Source: Agelas oroides
Taxonomy: Eukaryota > Porifera > Demospongiae > Agelasida > Agelasidae
DNA: 64,000 nucleotides
Direction of reading: 5' to 3'
Assembly (NCBI GenBank): GCA_949130485.1
Contig: OX422191.1
Coordinates: 3,051,840-3,115,839 of the forward strand
The notes under the pieces were generated by a model. The model made no database searches. It was given only the letters and a program-made list of their open reading frames with translations, and was not told where the DNA came from. Numbering within the stretch: the first letter of the stretch is position 1; every line of letters begins with the position of its first letter. A program made the position numbers and the translations under genes. Positions 37,441 to 47,922 of the stretch are shown here, one piece after another.

Positions 37441-37560
37441 GCCTTGTTCCCAGGGTACTCCAAATTTTCAAGAGACTGGGAATGAGGCTAACCCTCATTC
37501 CCAGTCTCTTTTGATTGTGTTGTTATCCATGGACAACAACACAATCAAAGGAGACTATAT
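37441..37560. mobile_element. Two adjoining fold-back units
   Basis: GCCTTGTTCCCAGGGTACTC ... GAGACTGGGAATGAGGCTA (37441-37493) is followed at once by CCTCATTCCCAGTCTCTTTT, a TTGATTGTGTTGTTATCC / GGACAACAACACAATCAA stem and GGAGAC. The two share the GGGAATGAGG arm, as if a hairpin was copied in opposite orientation. Confidence 0.7.
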
Positions 37561-37577
37561 ATTGGGCTATTCGATTA

Positions 37578-38025
37578 CCGTAAATGCTTTAATTAACGCG
37601 CCGTTAAAAAATAATTACGATCCACAAAGGCGCCTTGTTTGGAGCGAAAAAATTACTTCAGACCCTTGGGGGCGCCTTATTTAGAGAGGCGCCTTCGAAT
37701 TAGAGCGCAACTGACACCTTTCCGTGAAGTTGAAAGAGTTGAGTATGGCTACACTGACAACGATCAAATTTGAGTACGTTATTCGAGGCTATCATGAACA
37801 CAAGCGCGTTTGGAGTCCAGAGATTAAAAGTAGAAGTAGAAATCAGTTGAAGAACTAGATGTCTCGAAAGTCACACGAGTCGGGTGCGAAATCTCTCTTA
37901 ATAGAAAGCGCCGTTAAAAAAAAAATTTATGTCGTCAAGGGGCGCCCGTGTTAGAGCGAGAAAAATTAGTTTCTTGTCAAAAGGGCGCTTTCATTAGAGA
38001 GGCGCGTTAATTAAATCGTTTACAG
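37578..38025. mobile_element. TA-flanked MITE CCGTAAATGCTTTAATTAAC, 448 bp
   Basis: The left end CCGTAAATGCTTTAATTAAC and the inverted right end (CTGTAAACGATTTAATTAAC) both continue into GCGCC, with TA at each side (37576-37577, 38026-38027). The interior holds repeated GGCGCC and AGAGAGGCGC motifs. Tc1/mariner-type non-autonomous element. Confidence 0.85.
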
Positions 38026-38207
38026 TAGGGGTACACCCCCCTATAGCCTGGTACCCGGCGCGGAGGAAGAGCGCCTGGTGCACACTGATGCGCTTCCGGT
38101 TAATTAAAAATGGCGTTGCTCACGTTTATGACGTTCACACTGTTTAGGGGCGTGTGCTCTGACGAAATTTAAGTTGTAAAGAGCCCACCGTGGCCCATTT
38201 AGCGAAA

Positions 38208-38515
38208 ATGGCATCATTGTGCCGCCTTTGCGGATCCCCTGTGGCTTATAGCCACCATAGAGTAGCATTGTTTGGTAAGGCTAGCCAGGAAAGACTAGCA
38301 TCAAGGATAAGCGCTATAACGTTGAACGATGACGACGGCTTACCGAATCTCATGTATGCGAAGTGCAAGTGGAGAGTTGAAAGTTTAGAGAACCATCACT
38401 GAAGGGTTTGAGAAATCGCTTGCTGAAAATCAGAACTTTCATTACACGCCATTATATTATCCTGACAAGTTTACTATATCGAGTCCGAACTCTGACGTCA
38501 CATGACACGGAAGAA
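38208..38515 (+). pseudogene. ZAD-like zinc-finger domain relic
   Basis: The start MASLCRLCGSPVAYSHHR and a later YAKCKWRVESLE resemble the N-terminal C-x2-C ... C-x2-C finger-associated (ZAD-like) domains common in sponge and cnidarian proteins, where the second pair reads CxxC-(K/R)RR-x-E-xLE. Here one Cys of the second pair is Tyr, the frame stops at 38400-38402, and a continuing helix (GFEKSLAENQNFHY) lies in another frame up to a TGA at about 38503. So one ligand is lost and there is one frameshift; it is probably dead. It may have been the head of a transposon-derived or transcription-factor gene; no further domain follows. Confidence 0.5.
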
Positions 38516-40514
38516 TCAGAAAATAGTCCGGAGTCCCCACATCTTGGGGAGATTAAACGCATGCGCAAACAGTGTGTACCAGGCGCTTCTCCGTTTTTCG
38601 CGCGCGCCAGGGACGAGGCTAACCCCCCTATTGACAACCTATTTGCCTATCTTGGGGCAGAAAATTTGCCTTACCATGGGATAGGACAGGTGTTGGTATA
38701 CAGAGAATGACACAAAATTTATTCAAGGTTGTAAGGAGAATAAGGAGATATTCTACAACTCACATACGTATGTCAAATTGGCTGCGGTTCACCAATATGC
38801 AATAGGGGGTGTTTGCATTGAAGCCCCTAGACACAACTTAGTCTGCACGTGCTTCCAAAATACTTCTTGGCGGTTAGCTACAACTTACAAGTCAGTATTA
38901 GATGATTTTCGCTTTACACGTTCACGCCCTGGCGACTCGAGTACAGCTCCCCCGCCTCAAATTGTTATGATAAGTTTCACGCATAGGGTGTGCCATGGAT
39001 GTTTCACATGACGTAATCAATGTACTATGGGCGTGGCATACGTCGTCCGCTTGAGCTCGCAGCTGTCAGCAAGGCAGGGTTCGGCAGCATAGTCCCGGGA
39101 TGTTGTCCATCGAATCTCTTGCAGTCAAAGCATGAAAACTGTGGTTCACGCGTCAAAAATTTTTGCAAATAATTTCGCGAATGGTGCATGGTTGAAAGTT
39201 GTTCGGAGCAGACGTGGTGCTGCCGAGTGCATTGCTGGGGTGATTCGCAAAATTCACGAAATTAATTAAAGAGCCGCGAAATTTTGTGCATCATCGCTCT
39301 GTTGTTTTAATGACTGGGGTATAACAAACCTGCTTACGAGCAAATTCGGACCGTTTGCGAGTTTGCATGAAGGAATCCCAAGTTTGACCATGGATATTAG
39401 GCCACTCCAAGTTGATTCATTGTTTCCCATTACACTGGAAACTTGAGGACATGCGGGCGGGCGGTTCACTATTCATTATTCATTACCAGAGGCTTGACAT
39501 CGTAGCTGGTCACGGATGACCCAGCCAGGCGGGGTGTGATGTTAGACACGAAGAAATCGATGAACGAATGCTCTTAACCCGCCACAGAAATGATCGTCCA
39601 CGGCAGCACCGTACATTTGGTTGATACAGAATAAACGCAAAAGTTTACAATCGTGCCGGCCATTCGAAATCAGTCATCGAACGCAGGACTTTGACAGTTC
39701 ATGACAGTTGTGGGCAAGCACGTGGTCGTTAAGTTGTTCACGCGATCTGCAGCACGATCAATAGTGAATTAACGTATGCATAATGAACAAAATAATGCGG
39801 CTCATAAAATGGATGCGGGCGGGAAATGGGAAACAATGAATCAACTTGGAGTGGCTTATAGACTCGTTTACGATCTATAATATGCATGGTTTGACGACTG
39901 AAATCACGAAGTTTGCCGCTCCTTTCACCAGCGACTGATGCTTTGATCCTGTTCTCTATTTGCTGCTCGATTTGTTGTGTAGCCTTACCTTCAAGTAGTC
40001 AGTAACGTTCCCTAACTGCATTCTTGGCACAATAATTATACGTTCGCTGGACAATTCAAGTCCAGAAAACAGCCGCCATGTTGGATTACAACGTGATAGA
40101 AGCTTCTATGGCGATCTCGAGTTGGTGAATGCCAAGAAACACTTAGAACGCTTCTAGTAGGTCTATGTGTTGAGTTGGGCGAAATACCACCGCTCCAATC
40201 CCATGCTAATTTTAAAGAATGTGAATAAACTTAGCTATAGATAAACTTCAACTGTACATTAAATCATAAGTTGTGTAACCTAGTGTAGTAATGTTTATCA
40301 AGTGGTCACCATTACCATAGTAATAACTACCAGAAGTTTACATTGAGATTCAACAACATGTGAACAAAAATACATAACAAAATCTGTCCCCAGAGTAATC
40401 TAGTAAGCTAAGTGATCGTATAAGCTACAGCTATAGTTACTACTGATACAATCACAACTACACTATATAGCGCACTAGCTACAGTTTCCAGTTTGCATGT
40501 TTACAATGTTGAGT
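38516..40514. other. Nested repeats, no gene
   Basis: 38570-38625 has a GTGTGTACCAGGCGCTTCTCC/GCGCGCCAGGGACGAGGCT fragment. About 39285-40080 is a second copy of the element seen at 53440-54008: shared CTCTGTTGTTTTAA, CTTACGAGCAAATTC and TTTGACGACTGAAATCA phrases. It is split by the 39400-39855 insertion. The rest is AT-rich without supported coding sequence. Confidence 0.6.
39400..39855. mobile_element. MITE GGCCACTCCAAGTTGATTCA inserted in another repeat
   Basis: TIRs of about 30 bp (GCCACTCCAAGTTGATTCATTG inward, GGGAAA core) lie at both ends, flanked by TTA (39397-39399 and 39856-39858), a 3-bp target duplication as in PIF/Harbinger. The sequence on either side is continuous in the relative at 53660-53945, which proves insertion into an older copy. 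Confidence 0.75.
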
Positions 40515-41419
40515 TCATTTCACATATATTTCAATGACTTGTATTGGAGTATCTTTAACTCTAATCCCATGCTCACCACAGATCCTGACCTCAATGTTAT
40601 CAGTAGTGGGGGAGAAGCAGTTGCACATTGAACCATGGTGGATAGTTGAAGGTGCAACAGGAGCTAGTGGGACCACGTACACCCCTGTCCGTCCCACAGG
40701 GGATCACCGTCTGGCCACAGAACACCATTTCTGATAGGCCCCTGAGTTATGCCTGTCTCGCAAAAGTAGTTCTGCCCCACAAATGAAGGAATTTTGCCAC
40801 TACCAGTGCTACCAGTGACACAGGGACAAGTGCAGCAAGTATAGGTTGTTTGTTCATCAACACCATTAGCAAAGGTCCAAATGTGTTGGCGGGGGTAACC
40901 ATGTGTCAGACTGACTCCTTCAACATAGTAAGTATCAACTGATCAACTAGAACCACGAAAGGAATCTGTATTTCCTATCTGGTAGCCAATGATCCTCCCA
41001 CACACCTGGTCATACTGCTCACTACCAGTGGTATAGCTCACCCCTTCACAGCTACCAGTTGCAGACCTTCTTCCACACACTCTGTGTGGGGTAGTCGTCT
41101 CCTTCCACACAGATGGACATTGCCGAGAGGGATCCGACATGTCAAGATAGGCTACACGTCTCCAGCCAGTTGATCCACCACAAGAGAAGGTTTGCGGAAC
41201 TACTGATTTTTGGAGAAGATTTTGTACCGCAGTGTTAACCCAGTTTCTTGCTCTCTTTTGATTTGCCTTAGAGGGGCAGGTTTGGCTGCCATCTCCTTGC
41301 AGAACTTGGCCACGATAGGTGACAGGGTGGGTGATGTTGATTCCCAAGGAAACGGTTGGGTGTGCTAGGACAACAAAACTAGCTATAGCTATGCAGAAAA
41401 GATTCAGGAGAGTTCCCAT
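40515..41419 (-). pseudogene. Broken gene of a secreted Cys-rich sponge/cnidarian protein family
   Basis: ATG at 41417-41419 starts a signal peptide (LLNLFCIAIASFVVLAHP) and a domain with SCGGSTGWRRVAYLDMSDPS, CPSVWKE, RVCGRR and QVCGRIIGYQIG, a family I recall from sponges and cnidarians. The frame meets TGA after FRGSS (about 40943), yet the same frame continues with convincing family sequence: YYVEGVSLTHGYPRQHIWTF, CPCV, PSFVGQNYFCETG and DPLWDGQGC. The C-terminus then needs two more frame changes: SSCCTFNYPPWF in one frame and PTTDNIEVRICGEHG ... VIEIYVK, with a final stop at 40515-40517, in another. One in-frame stop plus two frameshifts make this a recent pseudogene or, less likely, an assembly-error-rich allele. 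Function of the family is unknown; the Cys pairs and signal peptide point to an extracellular role. Confidence 0.75.
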
Positions 41420-41649
41420 GCCTGGTGTCTATGCTGTTTGCGAATTATTGTCTGGAAAGTTCAAAGCTCAACCCAAGTGCTGTTTACACGATAAACATGC
41501 TTACATAGGCATTCATGTGATTCATAAAGTAAACCACCTGTAATGGAGGTAGTTTTCAATCTAATGAGTAGTGTATAAAATTCAAAAGAGAAGGGAAGAA
41601 AACCCAGCTGGCTTGTAGCATTGCAACAGGCTGTGTCAGCATTTCTTAC

Positions 41650-42684
41650 CTGACAGTTGTCTGTGTAGGATTGAAATATCTTCTGCCATGAGATGTAACA
41701 CATTTTGCCAGGGTCTCTTCAACCTCAAGCACAAACACTTGCGCATGTACGACATTGTATAAATGGTCATGCATGTGTGTAATACTGGGTACATACCAGC
41801 AACTACTTTGTATGTGACTTTTGGAAATTCAGCCATGGCCTCAACTACGTAGCATAGGGTGCAAAGTGCAGCAAGAGATAGACTCTAAAAGAGAAGAAAT
41901 GTGAATACGCCATGAATAGACTTATAAATCTTTTTAGCTATCAACTAAAGCAATTTATCAAGAAAGAAACACAAAATGGTTGATAGAGAAATGGCAATAC
42001 ACTAGACAAACACGTGCATGAGTGTTGGCAAAAGGAGCTGGTATCATCCTATTGGAGCATACCTATATGGTTGGGTGTTTGTGGGTATATGCTTGTGTGT
42101 AGAGATACTGAGAATCGTGAGAAGCCCTGTGCAGTTGCCGTTTATAAGGACACTGATTAAAATACTCACAAATGTGTTTTAAACATTTTGCAGTTCATTT
42201 TACATTACACAGATACCATATGATTGGTAATTGACATAAAGAGTTAATTTGCTCAATTACAAAGTTGTCTAAGTGCATGCATGAACAATCAACGAACCAC
42301 AACTCTCTTAAAAATAGGCCTAGATGTTATACAAAGTCACCCACATGCACAGCTATCTATATACATACCAGAGTATTTTCAAGATCATAGTCGGTGAGGG
42401 TTTGAAATTTCACTGATGTTTTTAGAGCATCGTCTTTTAACTGCATTACTCTTTGCACCCAGGTAGCTATCACTCCAGCTCTTCACTATCTCAGTAATAT
42501 AGACTATCATTGCCAGCAATTCACTCCAGCTCTGCATGTCACTGTGAAAAATTCACATGTGCTGGTACAACGCAGAAAGTTTTGAATAACTATAGGAATT
42601 AATGCTGACATGTTTATATACAAATAAAGACATACCTCATCATTAACCAAAAATGGGTACTTTGCAACTCTGGGATAAGAGATT
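41650..42684 (-). CDS. Minus-strand spliced gene or gene remnant, helical, unknown
   Basis: Exons inferred from splice sites and phase, 5' to 3': about 42684-42636 (SLIPELQSTHFWLMM), 42541-42369 (SDMQSWSELLAMIVYITEIV ... then KDDALKTSVKFQTLTDYDLE), 41884-41797 (SLSLAALCTLCYVVEAMAEF ...) and 41737-41650 (VFVLEVEETLAKCVTSHGRR ...). All four donors are GTATGT or GTAAGA; the last two junctions keep phase. Within 42541-42369 the reading frame changes once near an AAAA run (about 42430), so either it has one frameshift or an internal acceptor is used. The next acceptor (41543) would add only WFTL and a stop. The composition suggests an all-helical protein. I do not recognise the family. Confidence 0.4.
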
Positions 42685-42900
42685 CTAGTTACAGGATAGC
42701 TCTTTTACAGATAGCAGGTTTGCAAAGTGATACAATACTGCTTTACGTGACCTCTCTCTACCAATCACTATACAGTGTAAATATGACACTGACACTCTGT
42801 GCTACTCTATTTTGTACCCAGTACTGATCACCATTAATGATAATTTGTGCAACACTTAGCCTAGATAGTGATGTCATAGTTTGACATTGCATGGCTTGAA

Positions 42901-42983
42901 TAGCCTCGTGTCCCAGGCTCTCCCTGCATGCGAACAAAAACTGCAAGCGACGGAAAGCTGGGTGGAGCCTGGGAACGAGGCTA
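42901..42983. mobile_element. Fold-back MITE
   Basis: TAGCCTCGTGTCCCAGGCTC pairs with GAGCCTGGGAACGAGGCTA; the inner stem has AACTGCAAGCGA-like sequence also seen in the copy at 48625-48730. Confidence 0.75.
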
Positions 42984-43916
42984 TGGCTTGAAGGCCTCCA
43001 TTACTTTTATGTAACAAAGGCACCAGTTGATATACATGTATTAACATGTTGTTGTTTGGATCCTAATTATGTACCATAATTATGTATACAATTTGCAATG
43101 TCTGAGTAGTTTCATGATAAATTATCGTTGCATTTGTTACATAACATTACATATCTTCAAACCATATATGGTCATACTAGAAGGGTGGTGAACTCAAAGA
43201 GGGGAAGGTGGGATTATATATTTTTAGAGTTCACTTGAAAATACACCCACCCATAGCACATATAAATATTCATTCTAGTCCCTATAGAGCCTGGGTACAA
43301 GGCTAGTCCCTATAGCTGTATGCATGCCAATGTTTACATGCAGTCTTTTGTCATATGCATGTGCCTGCATATACAAAAGCCTGCCTTCATTTATAATCCC
43401 AACGTTTTCATTGTACTGTGCTTGCTTTGATGTTTGAGATAACGGCAGCATAAAATAGGTGGGCGTACTCTTGAGGGAAAAAGAACTCATTGCAATAACT
43501 TGTCCAAAAAAGGAGGTTCACTTTTTTTTAAGTGTGGGCTAATTTTTAGGGAGATTACGGTACTTAGTTCCAGCGCCAACAATGAAAGGCCAAAATGTCT
43601 TTGTCGGCTACAACTGCAAACTGCTACCACCCACTGTAAACTGCTTACAGTAACTCATGTCAACCCACTCAACCAGAAAAATATCATGATGAGAGTGGTT
43701 AGGTAAACAAATCCAAAAAAAAAATACACATCAACTGGATTTTTTTTTTGTTCAAAATCTGATACATGTACTTGTAATGTACACCTGTTTGTAGTTCAAG
43801 TGATAAATAAGTTGGGTGCACAGAAATGCAGTACTAGTGCAGTAAATACATTAGCTAGAGTAAATGCATGTTGCACAGACATTAGTGAGGCTGAATAGGT
43901 TCAAGATTACAGCAGC

Positions 43917-45714
43917 ATGAGGGCAACACAGTCTTTCTTGTTCATCTTTCTGTTTAGCTTCACAGAGCAGACTACTGCCCAGCGAGACGTCTGCCCTCCC
44001 TGGTTCACTCCTGACAACAAGTCTAGTACTGGATGTTCTTGTCAAGGTTCATACCCAGCTGTCAAGTGTGGTTCTGACATTGCCTTACTCCATCTTGGCT
44101 TCTGTATGACATACAACAACTCAACTGGAGCTACAGAATACGGATCTTGTCCATACATTGGACACTACAATACTGTTTCTGTTGACTATGTCTCTTACAT
44201 TCAGATGCCAGAGAATGTGTCCCTATTGAACGAGTTCATGTGTGGGCCACTAAATAGAGAAGGCACACTGTGTTGGAAAATGCAAAAATGGCTATGGCAT
44301 TGCACTATACTCATACACTCTGGAATGCAGTGAGTGTTGGGGACATGGTTATGGATGGGCCTTGTACTATTTCCTGGAACTTTTCCCAATAACTGTGATG
44401 TACTTTCTGGTTATGCTCTTTCACATAAGAGCTACCTCCTCCCCATTGAGTGCTCTTGTGTTCATGAGTCAGATTGTAGTGTACACAGTACGTTTGAATG
44501 TACCTTTTCACATGTATATTGAAAATGAAGTAACAGGATTTTTGCATGTTGCACTGAAAGTGCTACTAGTACTGTGTGGTATATGGAGCTTAGACTTCTT
44601 TCGTTCTGTTGTTCCACCATTTTGTGTAAGCAACATCAAAACTGTTCATGCACTTGCACTTGAGTATCTAGTAGCATTTTATCCCATCTTTCTTATTATA
44701 ATCACTTACATATGTATAAAACTCCATGACAACAACTTTAGACCAATTGTTTGGCTATGGAAACCATTTCACAGACATTCTGTGCACTTCAGGAGGAGAT
44801 GGGACTCCAAAGCATCAATAATCAATGCATTCACAAGATTTCTGCTTCTCTCTTTTTCTAAAATCTTATTTGTATCATTTACACTGTTGTACACCCTCCA
44901 TGTCCGTTTTGATTTTCTTCAAAAGCAAAAAGTCTGTGTTTTGCAGTATGACCCAACAGTGGAATGCAATACACAGGAGTTCACTACATTTGTAGCTATA
45001 GCTTGGAGTGTGTTGGTAATATTCATACTTTGTCCAACAATTCTTCTCATTTTGTACCCCACAAGAATGTTCAGAAGGTGTGTTTCATGCTGTGGATTTC
45101 GCAGGTGGCATGCTCTGCACATGTTTGTGGAATCATTTCAAGGACAATACAAGGATGGAACCAATGGTACTCGTGACCTCAGAATGGTGTCGGCATCCTT
45201 CCTCATCATCAGAATACTAACTGTGGCCTCATTTTTAAATCACAATTATTACATCTGGGGCTCAGTGTATCAAAGTGGGTTGCTGGCAAGCGTTTCTAGT
45301 TTATATGCTATTATAAAGCCATACAAGTTAAACTTTATGACCAATGTTGACGTTTTGATCCTACTTTTGGTTGAGATTTTATTACTTGTAACAAACAGCC
45401 CTGCACCAAATCACCTAACGTTTGCGATTCTGGTAACAACACTGCTGCTAGGTGTTCCACACATGGTACTGATATTCTACATCTGCTATGAGTTGACAAA
45501 GAAGACAGGCATTAATCAATGTCTGAAAAGGAAATATGACAATCTGAAAAATAAATGCATGCAGGCTACCGAATCTCAATGTGTAAATCAACCTGAAACG
45601 GACATGAAGACTGCATCTGATAGCTTCCTGCCAGATCGGCTGATAAACCCACAGGAGTATGAACCACTGCTTTCCACCATGCAGATGAAATGGAACCAGT
45701 CAGGGAAGAACTAA
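43917..45714 (+). CDS. Sponge-type multi-pass membrane protein with Cys-rich ectodomain (one frameshift)
   Basis: ATG at 43917 begins a signal peptide (FLFIFLFSFTEQTTA) and a Cys-rich ectodomain (VCPPWFTPDNKSSTGCSCQG, CGSDIALLHLGFCM, CGPLNREGTLC). Just after TLC an extra base (about 44273-44275) moves the frame. The second frame then reads NGYGIALYSYTLECSECWGH and runs about 450 residues to TAA at 45712-45714. It has about eight hydrophobic segments, among them YFLELFPITVMYFLVMLF, VSFTLLYTLHV, FVAIAWSVLVIFILCPTILL, VDVLILLLVEILLLV and FAILVTTLLLGV. I know this architecture as a large sponge family of unknown function, possibly receptors. The C-tail (about 70 aa) is charged. The 450 intact codons after the shift suggest it is very recent or a sequencing error. 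A possible AATAAA lies at 46358-46363. Relics of relatives lie at 35830-36420 and 46470-46870. Confidence 0.75.
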
Positions 45715-46469
45715 GAAGGCTGACTCCTATTAACTCATTTTCAAATTGCACTAAATTTTATGGTAGAAAGTAGTATGTACTAAAAATTTTCGATCAAATG
45801 TAGCAAAGGAATGATACATACGTAAAGTCATAGTTCTTTTGTACACACAGTCTAATATTAAGTTCACAATTGAAAAATGATGAAACAGCAAATTTCACAT
45901 CAGAATTGAAAACGGTTCTTGACATGCATGCATGAGTGTGGATGAAGAATGTTCTGTAACAAGTGAAAGTCATTAATTTTCAGTTCACATACCTGACAAC
46001 ATCTGGCTGCTATTATAGAAGTCTAATATTAAGTACAAATCAAACTTTACCATTTGTGCTTCTTATATCCCACAACACTATCAGCATGAATGGACTACGT
46101 AGCATGGAAGTGAACACAGCAGAGAGATGTGGTGAATGGTTTCAACAAGGGCCATAAATATTGATACCTACCTGTACAGAGTTTAGTGGTTTTGTTTAGT
46201 GGGTCGTAAACTTTCTACACTGCCTTTGCTAAAAGCCCAAGTGAGGGACTAAAAGAATAACATTTGCGTTACATCAAATCACTGGTGATTATACTACCTG
46301 AAGACACTGTAGAAACAGTTAATGGAAACACCAAGCCTTGGGTTACATACTAGTCTGAATAAACATGCAAGCTATGGCAGTGCAGTAGAGAAAAGCATAA
46401 TGAAGTGTGGATGAATATACGTTTTCAAGCAGGTATTCAAGCATACACCATACTAATATGAACACAATT

Positions 46470-46870
46470 ATTCTTCATGCTCATCTTTCTGTTCTGTGTC
46501 AATGCAGAATGTCCCATATTAATCACTACAGTTCATGTGTGGGCCATTAGCTAAACTGTGTATGAGTGGGGATTTGTATATACATTATGGCTACGTACAC
46601 TCTGGAATGCAATGTATAGATGTGGTCAGAGACACCATTCTTCGGCATAAGAGCCACATCCTCTCTACTTAGTGTGTCCATGAATCAGGCTGTGCAATAA
46701 ATTATTAGAAATCAATAACCGATAAATTACAACTGCTACCAGCCTACCACACACAGTAAATTGGTTACAACAACTTATGTTCACCGACAAAATATAATCC
46801 ACAATGAACAGTACAATGAAAGCACATACATATCAGCTGATGTCTTTAATATTTTCAAATATTTACCAGG
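46470..46870 (+). pseudogene. Second decayed copy of the multi-pass membrane gene
   Basis: 46470-46710 aligns in patches with 43925-44480: TCATCTTTCTGTT, TTCATGTGTGGGCCA, CACTCTGGAATGCA, then CATAAGAGCCACATCCTCTC and CCATGAATCAGGCTGT. Large deletions and many changes have removed any frame. 46725-46870 aligns with the upstream flank shared by 35850-35960 and 43610-43780 (ACAACTGCTACCA, CACACATCAACTG-like). So pieces of gene and flank were duplicated more than once. Confidence 0.65.
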
Positions 46871-47274
46871 GTATGCTCAGCTAGGTCATGCATGGTCATA
46901 ATAAATTACATTGATCACACTATGTCGATTAACCTAATTAACATCAAATGAACATCAAATTTTGTTCTTGTGCATGCCAGTGCTTCATCATGGAGCTGTT
47001 GCCAATGGAAGAAGAGCAGGTTTTGTTGCAAACGAGAGATGTCAAATGGAGAGCACTTTCTCACAGTTGGAATGAGAGACTAGAATGAAGAGGAAGGTTA
47101 TCTGTTACCAATTTGAGCTCGGAAAATAACTTAGAGACTGGAATATATATCATGATGCACAGATAATGGCATAACAGTGTTTGAGGAAACATCACCATAC
47201 AAGCTCTGGGGTGTCTAGCTATGCCGTAAAAGAAGTGTTTCAGAATATCAAATGTTTTGGACTTATTAACTTGG

Positions 47275-47922
47275 TCAGAGTTCACTGTGTCTATGTTGAT
47301 AATAGTTGTGGTCATATTTGTATATCTGCACATTTGCCAATTTGCTGCAATCGCCTGGGTATGCTGTTGTTACTGCACCATACTGTATGATGATTACCAC
47401 ATCAAACTTCTCACGATAAGATGGGTCAAAATAATTTTTAATGCAGATTTTGCCTTCTTGTCCAGATGCAAAAGTGTTATATAGTGTTTGAATGGTGAAA
47501 ACAACATGTGGTATTTCCATGTGAGTAGGCCAGAAGGTAGTGTCATGCTCCTTTGGTACCCATTTGTACCCATTCCAGACAGAAATCTTGTAGTAATAGA
47601 GCAGATATCTGCGCCCACTCCAGTACATGGTGTGGTAATTTGCATGGTCATTGTAACTCAATGGAAATTCATCTTGGTATTCATACCAGTATGATTCTGT
47701 CTTGGCACATGTTGGATCGATACCATTTGGACGACTGTGAAATCCTATTGCTTGACCGTATCTATTAATCTGGCCACAAAAGATGTGGACCAAGTTTACT
47801 GGAGGGTCTCCATCACTAAATACGTCACCATCAGCGGGGCTGTTCTTGTGACATTGAAACTTTGCTGGATCAACTGCTTCAGCAAATGCAAACAACACAA
47901 AGGTCAACGCTAGAATCCTCAT
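47275..47922 (-). CDS. Secreted EndoU-type (bacterial-toxin-like) ribonuclease
   Basis: Single-exon ORF of 215 aa. Residues 1-16 are a signal peptide (MRILALTFVLFAFAEA). The body carries the EndoU_bacteria-like pattern VHIFCGQINRYGQAIGFHSR with two His (H46, H62) in H-I-F-x-G-x9-G-F-H-S. A C-terminal strand block follows (KFDVVIIIQY) and ends with T-A-Y-P (185-189). Bacterial EndoU toxin domains use two His plus a late Thr/Ser and Tyr to cut RNA and release 2',3'-cyclic ends. Four further Cys (24, 72, 160, 192) fit a secreted, disulfide-bonded form. The frame is uninterrupted and there is no intron. In an animal such a gene would be secreted, for defence, digestion or signalling. Its origin by transfer from bacteria is plausible but unproven. 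Its neighbours are the membrane protein at 43.9 kb and the oxidase at 49 kb. Confidence 0.65.
   Translation of the reverse strand: MRILALTFVLFAFAEAVDPAKFQCHKNSPADGDVFSDGDPPVNLVHIFCGQINRYGQAIGFHSRPNGIDPTCAKTESYWYEYQDEFPLSYNDHANYHTMYWSGRRYLLYYYKISVWNGYKWVPKEHDTTFWPTHMEIPHVVFTIQTLYNTFASGQEGKICIKNYFDPSYREKFDVVIIIQYGAVTTAYPGDCSKLANVQIYKYDHNYYQHRHSEL

Noticed and set aside
40935-40950. Recoded (selenocysteine) TGA in the Cys-rich gene
   Set aside because: The position is not a Cys in the family motifs I recall, and two further frame changes downstream make pseudogenisation the simpler reading.
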